44,436 nt of DNA from Tubiluchus corallicola. Its lineage: Eukaryota; Priapulida; Priapulimorpha; Priapulimorphida; Tubiluchidae. The stretch covers positions 64,001 through 108,436 of the forward strand of contig JAQGDQ010000714.1 of the NCBI GenBank assembly GCA_030141605.1, read 5' to 3'. A program made the translations under genes and the position numbers. This document shows positions 32,880 through 42,900 of the stretch, in pieces; position 1 is the first letter of the stretch; each line of letters begins with the position of its first letter. The notes under the pieces are model-generated. The model worked only from the letters and a program-made list of their open reading frames with translations. It did not search any database and was not told the DNA's origin.

Positions 32880-33305
32880 TATGTATTTTTCCCATGTATA
32901 AGTATAAGAGACCCCTTCAATTTTTAGGCAAAAATTCTGGAAAAAAGTTTTTTGGTAATGAATAACTTTATTCATCATAGAAATCATTAAATTCCTCATC
33001 ACTCTCATCAAAAATATCAACTGGAGTCAGACCTTCAGCAATTCCAGCCAGTTCATCATCAGAGGAGTCACTCTGCTCAAAAATGGCATTGTCCTCTGTG
33101 CCGTCCATGGCATTGGAGATAACACACTTCTTGAAAGATTTAATAATGACCTCTGGCTTTACACCATTCCATGCCTTGAGGACCCAGCTGCAGTGTCACA
33201 ATTTATGCATCTTATTGAAAAGACTTACTCCCATGTATAAGAGACCCCCTATTTTTAAAGTGAAAATTCTGAGCAAAAAAGGGTCTCTTATACATGGGAA
33301 AATAC

Positions 33306-33311
<6 letters not shown>
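32880..33311 (-). mobile_element. internally deleted pogo/Tigger-type transposon
   Basis: The ends share GTATTTTTCCCATGTATAAG (left) and CTTATACATGGGAAAATACG (right, inverted). The right end also has an extra inverted copy (CCCATGTATAAGAGACCCCC at about 33231). Between them lies the minus-strand C-terminus of a transposase. It borders a (TA)n run on the right. Confidence 0.75.
32968..33186 (-). pseudogene. pogo/Tigger-type DDE transposase, C-terminal remnant
   Basis: The 72 codons and stop are intact in frame: WVLKAWNGVKPEVIIKSFKK, CVISNAMDGTEDNAIFE, then an acidic tail rich in SDSSDDEL and DESDEEF ending NDFYDE. The block WVxxAWxxVxPEVIxKSFKKCGISNAxDGTEDD is characteristic of Tigger/pogo/jerky-type transposases. 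Here CGISNA is CVISNA. The DNA-binding and catalytic DDD parts are deleted upstream of 33186, so the protein cannot act. Transposases of this type cut and paste elements bearing the matching termini. Confidence 0.85.
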
Positions 33312-33339
<28 letters not shown>

Positions 33340-33378
33340 CACAGATACATGAAATCTCTTCTGCTCATATATACATAT

Positions 33379-33413
<35 letters not shown>

Positions 33414-33425
33414 GTTCATAGATAT
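33309..33425. repeat. (TA)n tracts separated by a duplicated 25-bp segment
   Basis: TA runs at 33309-33338 and 33372-33411. GATATATGAAATCTCTTCTG and its near-copy GATACATGAAATCTCTTCTG follow each run, so the region is a 75-80-bp duplication. Confidence 0.85.
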
Positions 33426-34870
33426 ATGAAATCTCTTCTGCTCAAATCTTACTTATAATGCATTTTTGGGTTTTGCCATGAAGTGCAATAGATACAGTTC
33501 ATCTCGTGACTGGTTACACGACAGTTTATATTTTCATACTTTTGCATCATCTCTCTGCTGAACTCCTACTTTATTTCTCTTCTCTTTCTCTCTATCTTTG
33601 TCTATTATTTTATCTTTACTATTCTCTGTTCTTCTATAATTCGTTCTCTTGTTAATTAAGCAGTTTTTTCTCCATTTTTCATGGCGGTCTTACAAGCGTT
33701 GCTTCTTGACCACCGTGCAACACATATTTCCTGCTGATAAACTATTTCGTAGTTAGCAACTATATTAATATAGTTCTTTTACAATTATTGTGATTACAAT
33801 TGATTTGATGTATAACAGTTACAATGTAATTATGCTGAAGTGGACAATAAATTATAAAATACAAAGTATGTTTCATACCACAGCTGGTTTCCTGAATGAT
33901 CAAAGTCACCACCAAGACGAGGAACGACACTGTAACTTAAACTCTCGGATACAAGAAAACGTCAACAAATGTATTTGCTATACAAATTTGCCGGCACGAT
34001 TAACCAAGACATTTACACATTCCTAAATACTGTCCGTAAAATGCCATAGGAAAAATTTAAAACGCCTAACAAAATTATATAAGAACAATTGAACATTTAA
34101 TTTATTTTTACATTAACTAAAATTTATTCAGCTTTCTAGAAAATGCCTAGGAAAGGTACACTAATCACCTATGGCTATGGTTGAAGAACAGTACGTACTT
34201 TACTTAGATAAAAAATTGGCATTATATATCATTATTATTAATACCTAGTAAAAGTGTAAGGAGGAACTAATTTAGAAAATTTTACCTGGTTTGTTTGGGC
34301 ACTTCATAAAATACCTAAGCAATCTATAAAACACCCAATTTCACACTTTGCGTGTTGGTATAGTTAGTACACGTAGTTGAAAATTTCAATCATTTACACA
34401 ATACAAGTGTAACGCAAAAAGCCCAAAACCTGCAACGCCTAGCCAATGAAAGATACCACCAAATTCTTAATAAAAACATACCAAAATATGTAGGATACTG
34501 ATTGGAGTGCAAAATCCAAAAAACACTCATTTAACAGCATCACGCAGGTCAAAAATAAACCGCCATTATTGCCAGGGACTCACTGAAAACTGCTGTACTG
34601 CCATCTACCGGTAAGCGAGTGAAATGACCAAAAATTTAGTAACAAAATTGTTACTATCAAGTATGAAGTCTGTAACAAATTACAGGTAATGTCGTACAGG
34701 TACATAAAGTAATATAATATTATCTTTCGAGAAAAACAAAATAAAATTGAGTAATGTGTATAAATAAATATTTTAGTTTCGCCTAATTATTTCAGTTTCT
34801 ATTCAACAAACCATTCAAATGGTAAAAGAATTTAGAGTCTTTTTAGACTTACGATGCAAAATGGGATAAC
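33426..34870. other. no gene seen
   Basis: AT-rich. A possible LINE-like hairpin (GGCGGTCTTACAAG ... CTTCTTGACCACCG) is at about 33682-33715. The 78-codon frame at 33790-34026 shows no motif. A good donor (CCG|GTAAGC at about 34613) has no supported exon before it. Confidence 0.3.
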
Positions 34871-35855
34871 TATAGTACTAAGTATAGTTAATAAATAAAA
34901 TAAAATAAGACTAAACTTCAGAATTATAAATTTGCTTGTCAAAAAGTAATTGTTTTCTTGCTACACTGACTCCAGTCTACTTTATAGTGTCAACATCAGC
35001 TATGAATCGTGCTGTTACGCAACTGTAAAGATTATTACAGCGTATTATTATAAAGATTATTTGATAAAAAAAGCGACAATAACAATACTCAACATAGAAA
35101 ATTATTATAACAACACGTATAATTTATTTAACCATTACAAAAATACAACCAATAATTGTATGAAACAAAACTGTCACTATTATTCGTCAAACCCTGCAAT
35201 TAAATTTAAAATGCATTACACTGTAACAATCAATACATTGTTATTTTACACTAGCAAAACGTTTAGCTAATTTTTTACAACTTTTACAAGCATTAAAATT
35301 GAATATAATTACATCACAATTATCATTTTTGGACTACAGTCAATGCACTGCAAATTACAACAGTTCTACATGCTGCTGATGATTTTTTGCTTCTAAAATG
35401 TAAAGTATTTCATTTTTTTCAACAGCGACATTGTAAGTTTGAATTTTTTTCTTCAAGATGGCAGCTGTGCATCAAGTATCAATTTTTTTGGAAACACCAT
35501 TCATAATAACATAAACAGGCTGATCAAATAGAAGTCCACCAAAAAGGTCAGACAAAACTAGTTAATACTTGTCAAAAAGCTAACGAATTTTGAATCCAGT
35601 ACGCCACCTATCACCAACTTACAATTAGTTCAGCTTACTCACAACACCTCTTTTTTACACCCGTAAATGCACATTTTTTCTAAAAAATAAAAATAATGCA
35701 ATACGAACTAATAGCCAACTTTCTTGCACAACAAGTAAATCTGTAGCACCACATCACAATCCTACGAATTTGTTTAAATGCTGCATCTCATGCAGAGCCC
35801 ACGTGTGGCCAAAAAAGGAAAGAGTTTAATAATTAGAGCTTTTAAAGATGCAATG
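34871..35855. other. no gene seen
   Basis: Very AT-rich. The 106-codon frame at 34950-35270 is tyrosine/asparagine-rich, as expected from base composition alone. Confidence 0.35.
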
Positions 35856-36222
35856 TGAAATGCTAGCATAACGGCTGTGTGAAGTGCTAGCACAACGGCT
35901 GCGTGAAATGCTAGCACAACGGCTGCGTGAAATGCTAGCACAACGGCTGCGTGAAATGCTAGCACAACGGCTGCGTGAAATGCTAGCACAACGGCTGCGT
36001 GAAATGCTAGCACAACGGCTGCGTGAAATGCTAGCACAACGGCTGCGTGAAATGCTAGCACAACGGCTGCGTGAAATGCTAGCACAACGGCTGCGTGAAA
36101 TGCTAGCACAACGGCTGCGTGAAATGCTAGCACAACGGCTGCGTGAAATGCTAGCACAACGGCTGCGTGAAATGCTAGCACAACGGCTGCGTGAAATGCT
36201 AGCATAACGGCTGCGTGAAATT
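35856..36222. repeat. 24-bp minisatellite, about 15 copies, open on both strands
   Basis: The unit is GTGAAATGCTAGCACAACGG plus CTGC. Being a multiple of three, it gives stop-free frames on both strands (plus: repeats of MLAQRLRE; minus: repeats of LAFHAAVV). Copies are nearly identical apart from the first two and the last. No flanking coding signal or splice site links it to a gene. Confidence 0.95.
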
Positions 36223-36729
36223 GAACCGAGTTTCAGTATTTCGAATTCGAATCGAGTTTGAAAGATTTTCGAACAAGTTTTCGAACCAGTAGTAAAAAGT
36301 GGTGAACCTGAAAATTTTCATTAAACTTTAACAGTCATTGCAGCTTTTAGTTTGTGGCTGTACACTGATCAAATACTGGTTATAGCAGAGTAGCAGCCTC
36401 TCTTTTAAACCACGTTCTACAATAACAGACATAGTGTTGATGTGATAATGATAAAATGGCAACACTTTGGAATCAACATTTTTAGGACAAAGTTGATAAT
36501 GAAATAGCTTAGCCGTTAAACATGCAAGATGAGTTTGATGCGATAGTATGGCTTCCCCCCTGCAGAAATGTATCCTGGGCCGAAACCCTGGTTTCAACAG
36601 GTGAATCACGAAAAGGTTGCAGCTTCCGTACGTTTTGGCACTACCCAAAGCAAGTAAATAGGAATTTCAATGCTGTCAGAAAAAAATCGAACTTAAGACA
36701 GCACAGTGAATTTTACTTTGCAATTTGGA
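36223..36729. other. no identified gene
   Basis: It opens with TTTCGAATTCGAATCGAG, related to the window's left edge. The plus frame 36522-36821 (with CRNVSWAETLVSTGESRKG) and the overlapping minus frame both lack known motifs. The plus frame runs into the foldback element. Confidence 0.3.
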
Positions 36730-37400
36730 TTAAATTGCCTATACAAAAAAGTGGTAAACAATGTGAAAACAATGACGACTTTTCATACTTTCAAAACAAT
36801 GATGACTATTCATACTTTTAAAGCAACTTAAAAGCAATGGCGACTTTTCATACTTTCAAAACAGTGATGACTATTCATACTTTTAAAACAACGTAAAAAC
36901 AATGGTGACTATTCATACTTTTAAAATGACGTGACAACAATGGTGACTATTCATACTTTCAATGTAAGGAACCTTAAGTTACCACGCTGCATTATAACTG
37001 GCAAAAAAGCCATAGATTAGTTATAATCTAAATAATAAGCATTGTTTTCACATTGTTTTAAAAGTCTAAACAGTCGGCATTGTTTTATAAGTCTGAACAG
37101 TCAGCATTGTTTTCACATTGTTTCAAAAGTCTGAACAGTCAGCATGTTTTCACATTGTTTTAAAAGTCTAAACAATCGGCATTGTTTTCACGATGTTTTA
37201 AGTCTGAATAATCGGCATTGTTTTCACATTGTTTCAAACATCTGAACAGTCAGCATGTTTTCACGTTGTTTTAAAAGCCTAAACAGTCCGCATTGTTTTC
37301 ACGTTGTTTTAAAATTCTAAACAGTCGGCATTCCTTTCACATTGTTTTAAAAGTCTGAACAATCGGCATTTTTTCACATTGTTTTTGCCAGGCAATTTAA
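36730..37400. mobile_element. foldback element with TTAA ends and 38-bp repeat arms
   Basis: The left end is TTAAATTGCCTATAC and the right end CAGGCAATTTAA, inverted. The left arm (to about 36965) repeats AATGGTGACTATTCATACTT plus TTAAAACAACGTAAAAAC. The right arm (from about 37035) carries the inverse, TTTTAAAAGTCTGAACAGTC plus GGCATTGTTTTCACATTG, in about eight copies. The two arms come from the same 38-bp unit with about 20 percent divergence. The loop holds TTATAACTGGC/ATAGATTAGTTATAA. Confidence 0.7.
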
Positions 37401-37675
37401 CCCACAGAGGAAAAAGTAACCACAATTCACAGTAAGTCAAACATGAGCCTATCCTCCATTTTCGAACTTAAAAACAAACAATAGACAGTCGTTCCGTTCA
37501 TTTCACGCCGTACATGTACACAACAAGAGAATGACTAGAACTAAGCAAGGTAAAAAGTAAGTACAATAATATAATAAAAGTTACACTGCTTTCGCAAATG
37601 CGAGCTGCAGAGCTTTGGTAGAATAAGTACAAAAAGGTATAATCAACACAGAAGTTTGTCATTAAAAATCAGAAC
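37401..37675. other. no gene seen
   Basis: Single-copy spacer between two foldback elements. Confidence 0.3.
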
Positions 37676-38144
37676 TATAGGTTTCACATGTCAAATGTAG
37701 ACCGACGTTAACTCAAATGTAGATTTAGGTAATTCAAATGTGTCTTGGTAACTCAAATGTAGACTTTGGTAGTTCAAATGTAGACTTAGGATTTTGAATG
37801 TGTTTTGGTACTCAAATGTGACTTAGGTAAGTCAAATGTAGATGCGGTTCCTTGGGAAGTGATGCTGCCGATAGTACCATGACCATAAAATATAATTTTA
37901 ATTTCGTTTTATCTTTTCGTAATTTGCACTTAAATGAGTTAATTACCGATTTATTCAAAGTACCGCATCTACATTTGACTTACCTAAGTCACATTTGAGT
38001 TACCAAAACACATTCAAAATTCCTAAGTCTACATAAGTCACATTTCAGTTACCAAAACACATTCGAAATTCCTATGTCTACATTTGACTTGCCTAAGTCA
38101 CATTTGAACTTTCCTGTGTCTACATTTGACGTGTAAAACCTATA
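37676..38144. mobile_element. foldback transposon, copy 2 (family of 18121-18788)
   Basis: The ends are TATAGGTTTCACATGTCAAA and TTTGACGTGTAAAACCTATA. The arms are made of the same half-units (GTCAAATGTAGAC, TTCAAATGTG, ACTTAGGTAA and inverses). The inverted region extends inward to GTAGATGCGGT / ACCGCATCTAC, leaving a loop of about 115 bp. It is flanked by TATA on both sides. Confidence 0.78.
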
Positions 38145-38960
38145 CAACAATACAGTAGAACAAATGAATTTAAAACTCCATTTGTACAAGACTGTGCTGT
38201 ATTGTCAACTGGGTGTCAAATGTGCATTTTGTACCAACCATCAATTTACCTATAAGTCACAACCAAACCCAACAAATTAAATACTTTAGAACTGCCGAAT
38301 ATCAGGTATTAAACTTTTTTTGTAAAATAAAACCATTACACAAAAAGAGCAGAGATCATTTTTTAAAATATGCACACACGTATATGTGCCTGCAAACCAA
38401 AACCATCCATAAGTCGGCATTGTTAAAACTACGTTATGATGCTTCAAAGTAGAATGCACAAAAATTTTGGTCAAATTTCGATTTTTATTTCTTATAAAAA
38501 CAAATGCTAAATATATTGGACTTTTATATTCTAGCATCAAGTTATCAAGAAAATGTCCAAAAAATACTAAAAATCTAATTTTATAACTCCTTACCCACTT
38601 TTCTGTTTAGAAACTAGTACTGCAATTGTAAAAAGAACTGTCTAACTCCGATTGTAGCTCGTGGAAGCAGCCATTTTGCTTCGAGTTTTTTCTGTTGACA
38701 AGACCAGATCATCCTACTGCGCTTAAACCTAACTTGAATTTGCTCTTGCAAAGTCCATAGCAACCACACTTTCGTGCGGTTGCTAAGTGTATTGTAGAGA
38801 CGCGACGAAAAACAATGGCCTGACTTTAACAGCGATTTTCTCAAGGTTAAGTTTTTCAATACGCAGCCTGCACCTCAACTTCAATGTGGATTATCTCCGC
38901 TTAGAAATAACATAGAGCGATGAACTTGGTATCAAAATGATCCTCATGAAAAGCAGATTC
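38145..38960. other. no identified gene; part of a dispersed repeat near 38380-38430
   Basis: CCATCCATAAGTCGGCATTG is related, inverted, to GCCGAGTTATGGACGATTTT at about 39328, suggesting a second dispersed family. The minus frame 38614-38859 shows no motif. Confidence 0.3.
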
Positions 38961-38962
38961 AG

Positions 38963-38997
<35 letters not shown>

Positions 38998-39070
38998 TAC
39001 ACATATATATATAAATATATATATATATATACACATATATACACATATATAAATATATATAAATATATAC
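38961..39070. repeat. (TA)n-rich tract
   Basis: TA repeats with CACATATATA interruptions over about 110 bp. Confidence 0.9.
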
Positions 39071-39340
39071 ATGAATAACTAGAAAAGTTTAGTTGCCGAG
39101 TTATGGAGTATATATTAACATTAGTGTTTATTTATTTATGTTGTCCCCTTTTTTCTTTGACCTAGATGTCTATAAAGAGTAGGTTCACAGTGGTGCACTA
39201 AAATGTTGAGCCCTTTTCGATTTTCTTGCTATAGTATTTTTCCATAAATTCTTCCATCTGTCATACGGATATTGGTATTTGGTAATATATAAGTACATAC
39301 TAATGAATAACTAGAAAAGTTTAGTTGCCGAGTTATGGAC
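39071..39340 (+). repeat. dispersed repeat, plus copy, between 37-bp direct repeats
   Basis: The core 39104-39290 (CATTAGTGTTTATTTATTTA, GTTCACAGTGGTGCACTAAA, CCATAAATTCTTCCATCTGT) is present inverted at 43305-43500. TGAATAACTAGAAAAGTTTA plus GTTGCCGAGTTATGGA occurs on both sides (39072-39107 and 39304-39338), as a long flanking duplication. Confidence 0.75.
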
Positions 39341-39827
39341 GATTTTGCTATGCAAGCAGACATATAACCAAGTTTGTGCATTCTAGAAATACAACGCATA
39401 AAAGCAAAACCCTGAAAACCATCCACTACCAAAATAAAGAAATATTATGCCATAATACCAGAAGTGTTGAAAACAAAGAAAAATATCATCTTTTTTGGGA
39501 GTTAAATTACTTTCTTTGAACTTTTACCTTGAAAAGTGTCGCTCGGTCAAATTTGTCACGTTAAGAAGTCGTTCTCATAAGGTAAAGTTCACATAAATAA
39601 TCTAATCTAATTCTATTGGTTTCAAATGGATCAAATGAATCAAATCGCTGGGTTCAATACGTCAAAATCGATAGCATTAACTAATATCACTGTACTCGTA
39701 GTTACGACAATAATCGTCATACTGATTAAAAGAAAACACTTGGTTCAACCATATCTAACCAATGTAGTCACAACTTTGTGCCGCATGATCGCCGTCGTTG
39801 TCTCCATTATCAACATCACTGCCGTCT
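39341..39827. other. 3' flank of the ZIP gene; no other gene
   Basis: Contains CACATAAATAATCTAATCTAA (about 39591), possibly a plus-strand LINE tail. No clear AATAAA for the ZIP transcript was found on the minus strand in this stretch. Confidence 0.3.
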
Positions 39828-39903
39828 TCAATCCGTCACCACGGTGACGAGAAACATAACGGCCACGCCGAAAAGAAGACATGCCACTTGTTTTAACGAT
39901 TCC
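39828..39903 (-). CDS. slc39a13: ZIP13 terminal coding exon
   Basis: The acceptor TTTTTTCAG precedes 39903. The first base completes the codon split with exon 40916. It reads [20 protein letters not shown] to TGA at 39830-39828. It forms TM8 and a very short tail, as in known ZIP13 proteins. Confidence 0.9.
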
Positions 39904-42900
39904 CTGAAAAAACAGATACATATCACGCTTTGAAAATGTCAAACATAAGAGTTTAAGCAATGCTTGCATGAATATGCTTACATGGAAAAGGCACGGACAC
40001 TCTCCACTTTTACGCGGACAAAATATGGACATAAGTGCTTGAAAACTTGACCGTACGGCAGACAACTACGGCCATATCACGTTGAAAACACCGGTTCTCG
40101 TCTGATCACCGAAGTTAAGCAACGTAGAGCCTGGTTAGTACTTGGATGGGTGACCGCCTAGGAATACCGGGTGCTGTAGGCTTGCGGGATGCCCACACTG
40201 TGTCTCGACACTAGGCGGAGGAGCTGCACAAGCAGCCAACGGCTAGAGGGCGGAGGAGGTCAAGTGATGAATCTTAATAGGGCCAACATTCGAATTCTTT
40301 ACAAAGTTGTCCTGGATACGTCTTGTCAGTACAAATATTTTCTTTCTACTGAGTAACGACTAGCAAGATGTATGAAATGTCCAACTAGTGTTCAAAATAT
40401 ATTAATGAGAAAGCCAACTGCACGCCTGTCTAAATTCATTCAATCAAGTTTACGACGGGTAACACTGTATCCACTACAAAGTTAGGGACATTTCTACTTT
40501 GGACAACACGGATTAATACTACACTCCACTGACTCTTTGTAGCTATAAATCAATAACCTACTAGGTTTAACGGACGAGTGTAACGTAAAAACAAATTTTC
40601 ACACAGTTTCACATTTCTCTCATATATTAATCAGTAAAGACATTCTGCAATCTATAATCCAGTACTCCGCGACATGGCCTACTTACTGTGGATGGTTGTA
40701 ACAGGATTCACTATTAAGGCTAATCCTCTAACATGAGCCACTGAACCAGCAAATGTGTCTTAGTCGCGTTTAGGACAAATGACCATGGTAGATAAAACTG
40801 CCAGACTGAGTATCGAACTCGGCACTCGCCACTCTCTATGTTACTTGACTCGGCCAACAAGCACACACCATGACCACTCAGCTATTCCTCACGAGACAGC
40901 ACTTTCTGTTCTTACCTCGGTCGCTTCTCGTCCATGAGATCCGGCAGCACGGTGACCAGTGCAACGTTAAGAAACCCCCCGGAGGTGAACGGTAGGATCC
41001 ACGCCGTCCGATCTCCCAGCCCCTCCGCCGAGTCGACGGACAGCGCGGCAATAGCACCAATCAACCCTCCTAGAGCGGTAACCATCTAAAAAACAAAAAA
41101 GAGAAAGTGTTAAAACTCTGAAAACAAAACAAATTCATAATTAAAACAACTTTTTCCAGTTATTTTCTGCCTGCCAAATGTAAGAAAGCAAAAGAAGCCA
41201 AAGACGCAAAAGAAGCCTGCCAACGTACAATACTGCATGGCTTCATCAAGTCAAGATTTTCATCATACGAAAGGATGCCCTTTAACTCACTGTTGCGGAG
41301 ATCGCCGGCATCTGTTAGAATTACATGGAACATTGTAGAATGTTCCGTTAGAATAACCGTCTTACCGCGTAGAATGTTCTGGAACAAAACCTCTAGAAGC
41401 TTCTCGGGTGCGCTAAGGCGAAGCAGGCCGCTGACAAGGAGGCACGCAGATTCACACAGATTCACACTTACACATTCTCTTGTATACTTACATTTTCAGA
41501 TACACTCAAACGTTTTTCAGATTTTCACGTTTAGTGTAATCATTTCGCGTTCCTTCATACTTTTGTGTTGTAGAATTCTCGCTTAATAAACTAGTTCTAT
41601 TTGACGAAGTGATTTCTGGAAGACCCACACAATCTGTTACATATCTAGCATTCTGGAAGTGTCTGCAGTCAACAAAATAAGCCTGTTGCCGTACTGCTGC
41701 ACTTTGTCATTGAAATTCATCCTTTGATTTTTTTACAATTTACACTAACTTGAGAAGGGCAGCAGACTTGATGACCAATTGGTCTTTCGCTGCCCTTTCT
41801 CCTGCATGCCCTAAGTCTTTCCTTTATGCATAATTTATCCTGACTAATTAATGACTATAGCAATTACAGCCTATTTGTACTCTGGTGTGCATGAGGAGAT
41901 AAATAAAAAAAATGTCTATGTCTATGAATGCAGTTTTTTGAGCCATGATCTTTTGGTGACCTTCCGTACATGGCTTCAGTCACAACCCAAAGTTATCATA
42001 ATATTCTGAGCTTGTTTTAGTAATTTCATTGATCAGTTTAATCCTTGCTTTGTATTTTCTGTACTACGACTTCCTGATAACATTTCGTACATGGCTTCAC
42101 TCACAACCCAAAGTTATCATAATATTCTGAGCTTGTTTTAGTAATTTCATTGATCAGTTTAATCCTTGCTTTGTATTTTCTGAACTACGACTTCCTGATA
42201 ACCTTTCGTACATGGCTTCACTCACAAACCAAGGTCATCATATTATTCCGATGCTTATGCTAGTTTAAACTGGTACACTTAACTTTTCACCTTTTCATAA
42301 TCATCATCAATCGCTGGAACTGTGAAAAGGCTTATTAATAAAAGTAAATCATACACTGATGTCACTAAGTCGCAAAATGCGTAAACGTTGCAGTTAAATA
42401 GATGAATTGCACGTCAATGTCGTTCGATAGCATGTGCACTTCTTTTAGTAAATTAAACATAATGGTGGTAGATGTTATTTACCTTCTGTTTGCTTTAAAC
42501 GTGGAACGTGCAACATTGACTTTTCCTTGCATAAAAATTGTTAAAAAGAAACGTTTACAGTTAGTCATATAACCACTTTAATAGCCAAGGTATTAAACGG
42601 ATCGTATTTTGGTGAGAAGTTGCTGTGCAATAGTTCATTATAGGTGTAGTTTCTCTTGGTTATCTGTTTGTAGTGAAAAAAGTACAGGTTCAGGACCTGC
42701 ATAACTGTGAGAGAATTTGAATTAAATAATCACTGACTTCTTTTCACACCATATTAGGGAGTCCCTTTTTCTCATGATGACAGAAACGTGATGATGTTAT
42801 ATTCAGTTGAACTTACTCACATCTTAGTTTTTACAATCATCCGCCCCAAAAGAGTTGTCAGGTACTCGTATAAGTTGAATTGTTAAAGAGACACTGTGAC

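Noticed and set aside
33083-33352. 89-codon plus-strand frame
   Set aside because: It is the opposite strand of the pogo/Tigger transposase remnant and then runs into a (TA)n tract.
39745-40065. 106-codon minus-strand frame
   Set aside because: It overlaps the terminal ZIP13 exon in a different reading frame; the spliced frame matches the ZIP family.
40878-41060. 60-codon minus-strand arginine/proline-rich frame
   Set aside because: Out-of-frame reading of the GC-rich ZIP13 exon 40916-41085.
41160-41586. Opposed 101- and 103-codon frames
   Set aside because: No recognisable motif on either strand, lies within a ZIP13 intron and overlaps the HSE-like cluster.
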